Of a DNA stretch of 64,000 nt, positions 1 to 10,387 are shown in pieces. The position numbers and the translations under genes were made by a program. This stretch comes from Marasmius tenuissimus (lineage: Eukaryota; Basidiomycota; Agaricomycetes; Agaricales; Marasmiaceae), in assembly GCA_029532415.1 (NCBI GenBank), contig JAQOTA010000061.1:434001-498000 (forward strand). Reading direction: 5' to 3'. The notes below the pieces were generated by a model that worked only from the letters and a program-made list of their open reading frames with translations, was not told the origin of the DNA and made no database searches. Position 1 is the stretch's first letter. Each line of letters opens with the position of its first letter.

Positions 1-565
1 GAACTGGAGGAGGAAGAGAGTCGTAGGGCGATAATAGCACGAACTTGGCCGCTTTGACGACGATGTCGGCGGGAACGCTGTTCCTGTGCCTGTAAAGAAG
101 AGCCAGGACGCGAAAGGCAGTGGCATTGGGTTGTCCAGGGTTTGGCTTGATGAGGTCAAGGAGAGAATTCGCGAGAGTCTCGATGAGGGACGTATTGGTC
201 ATTTCGTATTTGGCTATGGTATTGAAAACGGCTGATATACCATCGAAACTTTTGAGGACTGGAGGGGAGGTACTGGGATAGAAGAATCGAAGGAATCGAC
301 CGAATGTTGTGCTGTCTTCCGACACTGTAATGTATGAGATAGCGCCGAGACTTTCCCCTTCATCGCCTGCGGTAGCCAAAGTTTTCTTGAAGAGCGAAGA
401 AGCTAGCACAAGAATTGGGCCGTGCACCTGGAAGAGCACGTCATCGGATGTTCGGATGCAAACCTTCTGCCCCGACATGCAGTGGTCGAAGGGAGCCTCT
501 GCAAGTCGACCTCTAGGAGGAAGGTAGAACCGTGCGTCGGCTTTTTTCGTTTTCGCTCGGGGCAT
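1..565 (-). CDS. BTB/POZ domain protein (3' end beyond window)
   Basis: An uninterrupted minus-strand frame runs from an ATG at 563-565 off the left edge, so at least 188 residues are visible. After a basic leader (MPRAKTKKA) it reads a BTB/POZ core: VCIRTSDDVLFQVHGPILVL at about residues 38-57, then ASSLFKK, and FGRFLRFFYPSTSPPVL near residues 90-105, the usual position for a 'pillbox' strand-helix unit. BTB domains mediate dimerisation and can recruit substrates to cullin-3 ligases; agaricomycete genomes carry large BTB-only families whose functions are mostly unknown. No intron is needed and codon phase is coherent throughout. A second BTB gene of a different subfamily follows at 1258-2106. 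The domain is clear; function is unassigned. Confidence 0.82.
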   Translation of the reverse strand, partial: MPRAKTKKADARFYLPPRGRLAEAPFDHCMSGQKVCIRTSDDVLFQVHGPILVLASSLFKKTLATAGDEGESLGAISYITVSEDSTTFGRFLRFFYPSTSPPVLKSFDGISAVFNTIAKYEMTNTSLIETLANSLLDLIKPNPGQPNATAFRVLALLYRHRNSVPADIVVKAAKFVLLSPYDSLPPPV

Positions 566-1257
566 GATGGGATGCACTTTAGGAGAAATAGGATCCGCAT
601 GCTTTATATGTCCATCACGGAAGTGAGACAATTTGTATCTCCTTTCGATCGTCAAGCTACGAAAGTCTGAAGATATAATCTACGAGACTGCGGGAAAGTG
701 AGTGAATTTGTGTGAACACAGTGATAATCGATTATTGCCAGTACTCTCAATGACTTGGGAACTTCGAGCGTGAGCTTGCACCGTGCATGAATGAAAGCAT
801 CAATTCCGTATGCGATTGTCTGAAACATCTAAAACAACAGGCCCAATTTAGACCAGTTCTCGGCTAATTCCGCTGATCCGAAACATGGGCTGAGTGTCTG
901 GTATACCGCATACAGAGTCTGGGTGACGCTTGGAAGGCGATGACCCGATACTTATCTGCAGAACTGAAAACCGAGAAAGACATATAAATATCATTCTTTG
1001 AACGAAGGAAGATCCTATGGCAGCCCAAATACTATACAGAATGCCAAGGACCGGAAGTACTCATGAGTCTTTGCCATCCAACGAATAAGTATCATCCGCG
1101 ACTTGACTGAAATTGAAGCGTAGATACTCAGGGAAGACGAATGAATCGCTTTTCCTTGCGCTCACAAATGAAAAGGCATTTTTTTGACCAATTGCGGTCA
1201 AACTGCTGTCCGTCCAAAGCTTTAGGTCACGAAGACGAGGAGAAATCATAGCACATA
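566..1257. other. Intergenic, no supported gene
   Basis: This gap lies between two minus-strand BTB genes. A short minus frame at 1061-1249 has no recognisable domain or paralogue, and I do not support it as a gene. Part of the gap probably holds the promoter of the gene starting at 565 and the 3' end of the gene ending at 1258. Confidence 0.4.
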
Positions 1258-2106
1258 CTAATGGTCACCTTTGCGCTTCCTCTCCAACTCCTTTACTTCC
1301 TGTCCAAACAACGAAAGGAACGCGTCCCGAAGGAACCTATCCTGACTCGCTCCATCTTTACAGGTACCGATCATCCTCCTCATCTTATTCTTCAGTTGAT
1401 ACAACCTCACACTTGTCTCCATTCCCACCTTCACGCCATCCGTCTCAATATCGATGTCTTCATCAAAATCCTTCCCAATGCCCTCGCATCCGGCTTGAAA
1501 CCACGTCGGTAATCCGAATTCTCTAGCAATGACGATGAGATCAAAGTCACTGAGTGAATCAGGAGGTTCTCTCCGGCCGAGGATGTCAATGGCGAGCTCT
1601 TTAACGGGAAGGAAGTTCCAGAGGGTGGATAACTTGACGACGGAGAGCCATGAGTGAACGCTGAGAGACTCGTAGGGAACAGCTGGACAGCTGCAAAAAT
1701 CGTAAGTCTCATATACCGATGCGCGGGTGATGGGGATTGAACGCACAATCGCGGGTACAACACGTCTAAAAACCGTCGGAAGTCTTCCTTATCGACTCCC
1801 TCCAGCACGACCGGGTTTAACTCTGAGTCACCCGTTGAGGCTGTAGCAAGCTCTTCGATATCCCCGAGACTGTGGCGAAACATTACGGTCCTGTGAGGGG
1901 CTGGCTTTGAGAAGATCTCTCTCAATGGGCTTGGAAGGTACGGATTGTGGGTGAACTGATGGCGGGGGACTCTGAAAAGTTCATCTTCGACCTGTGAGAG
2001 ATATCAAAGTCATAAGAATTTCAGGATATCGCCCAACGGAGCGCTGACTTGCCTGGAACACCACCAGCTCCCAGAAGTGACTCGAGTTCCTTCTAATGAT
2101 TGGCAT
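1258..2106 (-). CDS. BTB/POZ domain protein, agaricomycete ELVVFQVED type
   Basis: Three exons, complement(1258..1690, 1747..1991, 2053..2106), give 243 residues ending in ELERKRKGDH. The start is the ATG at 2104-2106 (MPIIRRNSSHFWELVVFQ). Exon 2 continues VEDELFRVPRHQF, the family hallmark, then FRRFLDVLYPR of the BTB fold. Exon 3 carries the helical back half (LSVHSWLSVVKLSTLWNF). Intron 1 begins with GC rather than GT, but in the context AG|GCAAGT, the known consensus of GC-AG introns, and the join is phase 0. Intron 2 is GTGCGT...TTTTTGCAG. The length is normal for this BTB-only family. Cellular role unknown; the fold predicts protein-protein interaction. Confidence 0.85.
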
Positions 2107-2865
2107 AATGTACAAGAGATGATGGATGAGAGGAAGCAGTTAATCAAGGACTGGTAAAGAAAGCAGGAATCCTGCGGTGGCCACAAGTGTGCGCCTGACT
2201 GGTGGGAGGGAAAGTCTCGTTCGACCGTCAGCAATTTAGATGGTGCTACGTATTAGTATCTGCTATCCATCATGAACTCGTTTCATGTAGAGCTATGCCA
2301 AAGCAAATTTAACCAATTTCGATAGGTTTTATCATTCCCCGGGAATTAATCCATTCAAAATTTCACGAGTAATTGGAAACGAAACAAGCAATTACGCCCG
2401 AGAAAGGTATATTGATTTGGAGTCAAGATAAGGTCGTCTCGAACGCATCGAGGAATTAGCATTAGTGATACTCAACTACTGCTAGACCTTTCTTGACGAG
2501 GCCTTGCAATGGCTATAGCGAGCATTCCCCGAGGCTAGCTGACCTAGGAAAGGGCAGTACTCAACTTGATGCCGGAAATAGATAAGCACGGAGATTCGGA
2601 GATTCGGCGGAAGTTCGACGGAAAATCGATAAAAGATGACGTCGACCATCAAAGGCTTCAGGTCGCAGTGAGGATAGCAGTTGGAGCTTACCAGTCGTGT
2701 GAAAGGTGAGATAGGAGTAGACTGGAGAGAATGTCTACTTGATCTTCATCCCAACCTGGTGCCTGACCTTGACTCCCAGTCGTGTCAGCACACCGACGAA
2801 AAACCGGAGACAAACGATTTTTCTCAAAACTACTTATCCCACCCAATCAACGTGCAAAACTCCTT
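2107..2865. other. Intergenic, no supported gene
   Basis: This is the upstream region of the BTB gene and the downstream region of the lipase gene, which are both on the minus strand. Short frames occur (for example 2681-2923 plus), but none shows a domain, splice logic or a paralogue in the window. Confidence 0.4.
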
Positions 2866-4129
2866 CTATAACGGACAAGCCGTCGAACTAAACGAAATAT
2901 TTCCAAAATATGGTCCCGTATGATCTTTAGCGCCCGCAGTGTCCAATTTGAGAATCTTCCTAAAAACCTCGTTCCCAGACGAACACCCATCGCTCTCGTT
3001 CTCCTGTCCTTCACACTCTACGATATCGGTAGCCTGACCCTCCTTGTTGACGGCGTTGATATGTACTTCGCCTGAGGGGTGCTGGTAACCGAAAAGACGA
3101 GGTGGAACTCGGGGAATCGGGTCCTTCTGGTTGGTGATGCGGGTGAAGGTGGGGGCCAACTGTGGGTGCATGTACGGTTGATGGGTTGGTCGGGGAGCAC
3201 GATGAAACGGAAGCACGTACGGTTTCATCCACGAAATCAGCAAACTCTTCGTTCCCGATCCTTGGTGCTCCGAAAACGGTCGTCGTGACCTCGATCGAGC
3301 TGTCCAACTCCTGCCTGAGCAGTAACGCATCTAATGTAGCGATCGCACCACCTACAGATGAAATATTCAGGCGTTAGTGCGACTGTCGTGATTCGTTGAG
3401 GGAGGTCGAGACCTACCAAGAGAATGGCCCATTACGTGAACTTTCTTGACCTTGAATTCCGTCAAACCCCGTTGGACGGCTGCGACGACTTCGTCTGCGG
3501 TTCGTTCGAATGTCTTTTGGAAGCCGTCGTGAACTTCGATAGATTTCCCTTTGGCAGAGGTAAAGCGTTTGGTGTTGATATCTCTGAGGAGGAGTTGGGC
3601 GTCGTTGAGGATAGAAAGACTGGAAAAAAAACCGTCAGTCGATGGAGGATCCAGTGAGTGGAAAGAGGAAGAGCTGACGTCTTTCGCGAGTCGGTTCCTT
3701 GATGTGCAACAACAATGCTTTCAGTAGTTGGGTCGTGAGCGACGAAATCTATCGATATCTGAGTGTATGTACGTCTTCCACAGTATCCCTACTCACAACC
3801 AGGTATGAGGCCATCGTCTGATAAGTAATCTCAATCAGCACGCGTCAAACAGCGATCATCTCATAGAGGAACATACCTCCACCCGCCTGAATAACCTTGA
3901 CACCTTTCCCAACCTCCTCACAAGGTCCTCCACATTCCCATTTTGAAACGACACGACTTGAGCAATACGAAACGCGAGTGAATTGAGCAGCGCGTAAGAA
4001 CGAGGACTCGAGATCTTCGACCGTAATTGATGTAGTTGGGGAGTCTTCTCTATCCAAAATTGCGAAGATAGGTGCGGAAAGTGTGAGGGGTACAAGAACA
4101 GCGAGATAAAGCACGATTCGGAAGAGCAT
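2866..4129 (-). CDS. Secreted class-3 (fungal) triacylglycerol lipase
   Basis: Six exons, complement(2866..3159, 3221..3351, 3417..3619, 3679..3748, 3797..3817, 3877..4129), give 323 residues with every join in phase. The N-terminus MLFRIVLYLAVLVPLTLSAP is a signal peptide. It is followed by the family landmarks FLRAAQFTRVSYCSS, the oxyanion-loop region VVAHQGTDS, the nucleophile elbow GHSLGGAIATLDALLL (catalytic Ser), FGAPRIGNEEFADFVD, and TRITNQKDPIPRVPP followed by HPSGEVHIN, which carry the catalytic Asp and His. The elbow itself is split by an intron after GHSLG. It should hydrolyse acylglycerols outside the cell. Exon 2 is only 21 nt but is required by phase and by the conserved GGDDGLIPG. 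Identity as an alpha/beta-hydrolase lipase_3 is strong; substrate is not known. Confidence 0.9.
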
Positions 4130-5232
4130 GATGACTGGTTCTGTGTGAAGTATGGGATTTCGTTAGATTTGGCTCAGCCAAATGTCGTCGGGAAAGAAGG
4201 AGCTGAAGGAAAGACAAAAAATGAATGAAAGTCCGAACCGTGTCCACCAGGGCGGCAGGGAAGGAAAGGCTGGCCTTGCAAAGGCTCGTCCTTTTTATCC
4301 ACGGACCACCCTGAGACGACGAGTAGCATCAATTCTATCTCTAAGCGAAGGGCGATGCGCACCGGTCGGGGGAAAAATTTCTGCACTTGGCCCGAGCGTG
4401 GGAGTCCTCGGCATTGGCCGCTATCTGAGCCGAGCTTCCCCAGCCCGAAGTAACTTCACCCTTCTTCGGCTTCGACTCAACCAAGTATTTCATGGCCTGT
4501 GTCAAGCCTTCCCTCTGCTATCAACCCATCAATCTGAGCATGAACTTCTCGAATCGAAGAATCTTCGGCCGGTCTTTCTCGCTGAAAGAAGACAGGACCG
4601 ACGAACAAGATGAGCCTGATTCATCTGCTTCGAATGAGATTCGGGCCTACAAGTAAGTACCATATGTTCATGGTCGTTTGTCTCCTAGGCATGCTCAGGT
4701 GTCTCATCGTCCAAGCCCAATTCAATCCACACTTTGAAAACACATAAAAATCGCGCAAGATTCAATACATAAATGGTCCAAGGCAGAATGGATTTCCCTT
4801 TTGAATTATCGATGAGATCGACGAGATCGACGCGACCGAGAGGTACAAAACATTTCGGGCTCGCAATCCTCCCAGCTGAACTAACTTTCGGATTTGACAC
4901 TTAGTGCCTCTTGCGAATTTAGACCCCCAAGCCTGCCGCCACTTTCAGTCTCAGAGTGCTTTCTCTAGAACCCCTTCGGCCAACTTGAGCGGAAATTTCA
5001 TGTTGTCCGCTTGCGAGTCTAGTACAGGTATAGCATCGATCATACTGTACTTACCTCACGCCGCCCAATATGCGCCTGACTCCACTTGGTTAATTTTAGA
5101 ACGTGTACACGCCAGTGCGAATGAACTAGTGACGTATGGCAACATGTCGACTGCCTTATGTTGCTGTACCTATAACTTGGTCCTGTGTTATGCCCGTCAA
5201 AGCTCTTTTTCTACGCTCATCTTTCATCCATA
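4130..5232. other. Intergenic region between divergent lipase and DUF6535 genes
   Basis: About 1.1 kb separates the divergently transcribed lipase (minus) and DUF6535 gene (plus), so it should hold both promoters. On the minus strand a TATA-like GGATAAAAAGG lies at about 4288-4298, some 160 bp upstream of the lipase ATG. The 143-codon plus frame at 4182-4613 has no recognisable domain or splice context, and I do not call it. Confidence 0.4.
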
Positions 5233-7241
5233 ATGCCGCCTAAAGGAAAGAAGAAACAGAGAGATCACGAGGAAGATGCCTTCCCGGTACGTGTAACAGT
5301 TTTTCGGTACATTCTACGCTCTGACTAGATGTCTGCCAGCACCCCACAAGGCGAGAGGTCAGGCAGTCTTGGGAGAAATTGACGAGTACTATTGGGACAT
5401 ATGACGACGAGATGGTCAACGGATGGAAGGAGGAGATTGACACATTGCTTGTATTCGTATGTCTTCCATTGCTACCCCTGTTTGTTCTCAACTTACGCGT
5501 TCCTATCATTCCCCAGGCTGGATTATTCTCCGCGGTGGTCACAGCTTTCACAGTCGAATCCTTCAAATCTCTGTCCGAAGATCCTTCAGAGACCACAGTC
5601 ACTCTCCTGCGCCAAATCTCTCAACAAATTGCCGCCAGTGCCAACGGTACTGGCACAACACCAGAACAGCCATCCTCCGAGTTCGAGCCATCGGCATCAG
5701 ACATCCGAATCAACACATTCTGGATTGTCAGTCTCATCCTCAGCCTCACCTGCAGTCTTTTCGGGCTTCTCTGTAAACAGTGGTTCCGCCATCACCAACG
5801 AGCCATACCGACTCGTTCGAGGCGTGAAGCATTCACCTTACGATGGGTTCGCAACGAGAGCTTGAAAAGATGGCACGTCCCGTCTATCGTAGCGATGCTC
5901 CCCCTTCTAATCGAACTCGCACTTTTGTTGTTCTTCGCGGGACTGCTGGAGCTCGTTTGGATGAGACACGTTATTCCATTTGCCTTTGGGTTCGTGGTGG
6001 TCGGAGTGGCAGCTGCGGTGTTCGGAGCGACGAGTGTTCTTCCTGCACTGACTGTTTTGAGAGCGTCGTGGATCTCCAAACACGGCGTTGGCGGGCAGGG
6101 AAATCAGCCTGAGGATATCATCGCGAATCTTCCTCCCGTAGACTTCCCTTGTCCGTATAAATCACCTCAGGCGTGGTTTGTTCTGAAGGCTATCCAGACT
6201 GTGATGCGGCTTCCATTGCTCAGCAAACGAAGAATGGCTCTCGAGACAGAGCAATGGTCGTTCGTTGACCTTCTGACCTTGCGCAAGTACGACAGGTATC
6301 AAATCGGGAACCTCAATGCGCCACGGGTGTACAAGCTATTGGCACTTCGATGGATGGTTAGGCTGTACGGTGATTCGCCGTCGGTCGGGGACTATCTCAG
6401 GAATGCGTTCGGGGAGATGCGAAACTCGATGGTCATATCGAGTGTCTTCGACGACTGGAAGGTGTTGACTTGGGGTGGCTCGACAAAGGAGGAGGATGTG
6501 CTGGCGAGGTTGGATGAGATTCTAGCTGAAGGTGATATGGAGGCTAAAGGTGAACTTGACGGTGATGGAGGGAATGATGCTGAGCAGCACGCACCACCGC
6601 AGAAGCTGACTCTGCAGCTCCTCTATTATCATCTCCTATGGACCTCGTCCCACTCTAGTCTCACGTTTGAAGGGAAACGTAAGGTTACCGAAAGGCTCTA
6701 CGATATGGACTTCCCGAGGAAAGTGGGGACACCATTTCTCCCCCCGTTTCCAAAAGTCTCGCAGCTGTGGAGAGAGCCACCAAAATCGAAGAAACGGAAC
6801 ACAGGCTTGAGATTCCTGGAGTTTTACCGCCGAGGATGGGAGATCGCGAAGAGTCTCGAGTCGGGAGATAGAGACACGAGCTCACGGAGGACGTTGGTTG
6901 AAGCACTTGCAGACCACCTGTTGGACGAATCGCCCTTGGCCCTCCAGACACCCTCGGCCCTTGCGATGTCGGACGTTGGTCTCGATTTCTTATCCTTCAT
7001 CAACGAGGAAATCATTTCGGGACGGAAAGACGAAGACGAGGAATGGCAGAAAACTGGTGTCCTGTCGAAGTGGACGGAGGCGTTGCAGCGTGTACGTGCG
7101 TTCAGGGATCTCGAGGAGGGGTACTTTAGGCAGATCCCCTTGAGCGTGGTGCCCGTGGCTGAAGACGAGAGGGTGGAGGACTTGTTCGACGACAGTACCG
7201 TGGAGAATGTCGGAGGTTCTGGGGCGGAGAACAAGGTGTAG
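5233..7241 (+). CDS. DUF6535 multi-pass membrane protein
   Basis: Three exons, 5233..5286, 5340..5456 and 5517..7241, give 631 residues starting MPPKGKKKQRDHEEDAFP. The DUF6535 core runs from YDDEMVNGWKEEIDTLLVF across the second intron into AGLFSAVVTAFTVESFKSL. It is followed by hydrophobic segments WIVSLILSLTCSLFGLL, LLIELALLLFFAGLLELVWM and FGFVVVGVAAAVFGATSVL, so four membrane spans are likely. The rest is a long soluble tail with an acidic end. The 60-nt second intron is a multiple of three without a stop, so retention would only add 20 residues. DUF6535 proteins are abundant in agaricomycetes and their function is unknown. A truncated paralogue follows at 7723-8455. Confidence 0.85.
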
Positions 7242-7722
7242 AAACTATAGACATATGGCTTTGGAATGACGATACACATTACAAGGCATTTGCATAATCT
7301 CTCACCATCACCATCGGGATATCAGCCGACTTGGCAGCTGTAGAGATTCATTACTTGGCTTCATTTTCTTCCCTTATCGGTCGCGGGCTCCAGCCTCCCG
7401 AGCCTAAAGTAATGTTCACGGCTCATATGGGTTGGCAATCCCGCGCAAACCACAACCCATCTAACTCCACCTGGTCAGTTGGTTCCTACGAATACGGGTA
7501 CCTGACGTACGAACGGAGACCCATCGGCATCGAATAGCAACCCATGCACTTCATTGGTCCGATTTGCCAAGGCTCACGTTGGGTCAGGATGGCGAATGCG
7601 CAGCAAGCGTGTAACCTTTGTTGCGTACATAAGCTTTTGAGGTCTTACTACCATCTTCGTCCTTTCTTCGGTACACCAACCCTCTGAGCTTACCTCAGTC
7701 GACATTTGCTCAGGCCATAAAT
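7242..7722. other. Intergenic, upstream of truncated DUF6535 paralogue
   Basis: I see no coding signal here. The stretch probably holds the 3' end of the first DUF6535 gene and the promoter of the second. Confidence 0.4.
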
Positions 7723-8455
7723 ATGCAAGAGGATAAGCGGGGGAACTCGACTTTTGACAACGAAAACCTTCTGGTAAGTAGATGTCACCTTCCACCTTGC
7801 AATATGCTGACAGTGGGAGGTCTGGTGCAGCGAATGAACCCGGTCGTAATGCATTCTTCGGAGAAACCAACGAATACTACTGGGATGTGGCACAAAGACG
7901 AGATCCAGATAGTCCAGATGAACGTATGGAAGGAACAAATCAAGACTCTGCTTATATTCGTACGTCCAGCGAGCTTAGTGCCTCAGAGTCTCCCTCTTCC
8001 CGATTGTATCTTTACCTTATCCCCAGGCGGGATTGCTCTCTGCGGTGGTAACGGCCTTCATACTAGAATCGTCCAGATACCTACGAGGAAATTCTGTCAG
8101 GACGCGAGTCATCCTTCTCGAAGAAATCTCCCGACAGCTCGTAGGGGAAGTCAAGCCCGTTGAACACGCTTCAGCATCACCATCTAACATCCGGATCGAT
8201 GCCCTTTGGATGCTCAGTCTCCTTTTGAGTCTCGCTACCTGCGCACTTGGGCTACGATGTAGACGATCGATTCAGCAATATCGTTCTCGACGTCACAATC
8301 CGGCCAACGGGATGTTCTCTCCGGAATCAGGACGTGCTCCAATTTCCTATATCCTCGACATGCTTGCTCGCCTCCTCACCCTGGCGCTCCTGTTCTTTTT
8401 TGCGGGGCTGGCAGAGTTTGGGTGGAGGATAGTTGTTCCGGCAGCGTTTGGGTGA
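7723..8455 (+). pseudogene. Truncated DUF6535 paralogue (possibly still expressed)
   Basis: The exon plan matches its neighbour: 7723..7773 (MQEDKRGNSTFDNENLL), 7831..7959 (ending NVWKEQIKTLLIF) and 8027..8455 (starting AGLLSAVVTAFILESSRYL), all in phase, giving 202 residues. It keeps the DUF6535 signature, the first span (LWMLSLLLSLATCALGL) and the second (LLTLALLFFFAGLAEFGW). It then stops at VVPAAFG, where the neighbour continues with a third span and about 400 more residues. The next bases show no continuing frame. Splice sites are intact, so a short membrane protein could still be made; I lean to a decayed tandem duplicate. Confidence 0.65.
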
Positions 8456-9390
8456 TTGGCTATGTTCTGAGCAAGGAACTGCTGGCGGCGGTGGATATCC
8501 GGGAGACCAAGAATAATATCTTATTGAGCTGAACAGTAATTTGGGCGATGATGAACGTCAGTGTGAGGCATTTCGTGGCAACTTGAGGTTATCGAAACTT
8601 AGAGGGAGCTCAGCTCGGGGTCGATAACGCTCGATAGGAATACCTGAAGAGTAACGACGGTACTGGTGGCGTTGAACCTCAGAGGATGATCCGAGTCACC
8701 TGGACCAGACGATTTTGCAATAGAGACTGGATTTTAAGGAATTGCGATTTTCTATCTATTTGATTCTTGTACCAAACCTTGAACCACGTCGATTGTAAAC
8801 GACGTTTCAGGCGGCATTTTGGCTCATTTATGATCGTGTCGTCAGTGGCGATAGACGTGTTGGCAGCGTGCCTCAGTCTCATGAGTCGATCGTCTGCCGT
8901 TGAAGGGGCCGACCCTGCAAGCTGAAGCGCTGACGCCGAGCTCCCCAAGGCCAAGCAACGATCACGAAGACGTTTCGGCAGTTTCAGCATCCTCCGCCCG
9001 CCTGATCGCGATCCATGTCAAACTATTCAACAGCTTCATTTCATTGACGAATAATTGAGAGACGCAATAAGTCACTGAAGGTATCAAAGAACAAAGTACA
9101 GGTTGGGTAACGGGTTTAAGTGACTGTAGCCTTTCATGAATGTATCGCAGCGAACCAACACGGATTCAGTACTAGTACAGTAGCCACACCGATCGTAGAA
9201 ACGTGCCTGCTAAGGGTAATAAAAAGGGGTGAGCGAGCAGATACAGGGAATGGTAAGTATATCCGTGAAAGGAGTGCAGCAAACGGGGGAACGGGTGGCA
9301 TCATCGATAGTCGTGAATGAAGAAGAGGGTTGAACAAAATTTGATAGGAGATATGAGACGAGCAGCCAATAAATACGAGGATGGGGGGAA
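8456..9390. other. Intergenic, no supported gene
   Basis: The gap lies between the truncated DUF6535 gene and the 3' end of the GPI-protein gene. Its first part may be decayed remains of the DUF6535 tail, but I cannot align it by eye. No domain is recognisable on either strand. Confidence 0.35.
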
Positions 9391-10387
9391 TTAGACGAAG
9401 AGAAGAGCAGCGACGACGACGGCGAAGGTTGCCTGCCAAGGTCGGCTAATACCCAGGGGGACAGCACCATTGTCATTGTTGGCCCCGGAAGCGGTGGTAT
9501 TGGTGTTTCCACTGGTGTTGGCGCTGTTGCTGGCCGTTGGGTTGGTATTTCCGGCACCAGTAAGGGTACCAGTGCCCCTGGGGGTAGTGACGACGGTATT
9601 GCTAGCGGTATTAGCGGCGGTATTGGAAGTGGTGGTTCGTGAGGTAGTCTCTTCCTCCTCGGAAGTGGAGGTCCTCGTCAACGAGCCACCGCCAGGGCCA
9701 CTGCTACCACCAGTAGGAGTCGAAGAGTTACCAGAGGAGGTGCCTCCACCGCCAAGGTAGGATGGGGGAGGCTTCGCTGCGGAGGCATCGACAAGTTTTC
9801 CGACACCCCAAGGGATCTTCGCGCCGTCGGGTTGAGTAGATTCAGGAGGTGGGGTGGACTTTCCATCCTTGTCCGCGATGGTGAAACGCGTGGCCCACGT
9901 CAGAGGTTGTCCAGGAGCGGAGTATTGGAAGAAGTAGACGGCAGAGTACGGATCGACCTGTAGATTAGCAGACATTTATGATGAGCATGCACACAGAAAT
10001 GGATGATAGCCAGCAACGCACCTCAGGACATGCGAACTCGAGTCTCCCATCCTTGTTACCATCTAAGTTTTCTCCGACGGCTAGGTATCAAATATCGAGG
10101 CGAAGGGAAGGAGTAAAGGAGAAGAAAAGAGAATCCTATCAGCGAGAGACCGAGCAGAGATAATGGATAAGCTCACTGGTGAGATGAATCATGTGCTGGT
10201 TATCACCAGTCATCAACTGAATCGACATGCCAGTCCACTTCCCATCCTTGTCGCCATCCCATGAAGTACGGCAAGTAGATCCTTGGTTGAAAACAGATCC
10301 TGGCCCAGGTTCCGTGGGGGTAGCTTGGGCATTGACAGAGAGAGCAAGCCCAGAGAGAAGAAGAGCGAAAGATGCTGCAGCAACCAT
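9391..10387 (-). CDS. Kre9/Knh1-like GPI-anchored Ser/Thr-rich cell-wall protein
   Basis: Three exons, complement(9391..9957, 10022..10080, 10177..10387), give 278 residues. The start is the ATG at 10385-10387 (MVAAASFALLLSGLALSVNA, a signal peptide). The mature N-terminus has the Kre9/KNH fold pattern: PTEPGPGSVFNQGSTCRTSW, then WTGMSIQLMTGDNQHMIHLT, a small exon ending LEFACPE, and VDPYSAVYFFQYS followed by TWATRFTIAD. A Gly/Ser/Thr/Asn-rich, glycosylation-prone linker of about 100 residues follows, then a C-terminal hydrophobic tail (WQATFAVVVAALLFV) after small residues, as in GPI-anchor signals. It should sit at the plasma membrane or in the wall. The family is linked to beta-1,6-glucan assembly in yeast; that role here is inference. 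Confidence 0.85.

Noticed and set aside
4182..4613. 143-codon plus-strand frame between lipase and DUF6535 genes
   Set aside because: No recognisable domain, no paralogue, and it covers the probable lipase promoter.
9470..9760. 96-codon plus-strand frame, valine- and leucine-rich
   Set aside because: It is antisense to the low-complexity Gly/Ser/Thr linker of the GPI protein; composition explains it.
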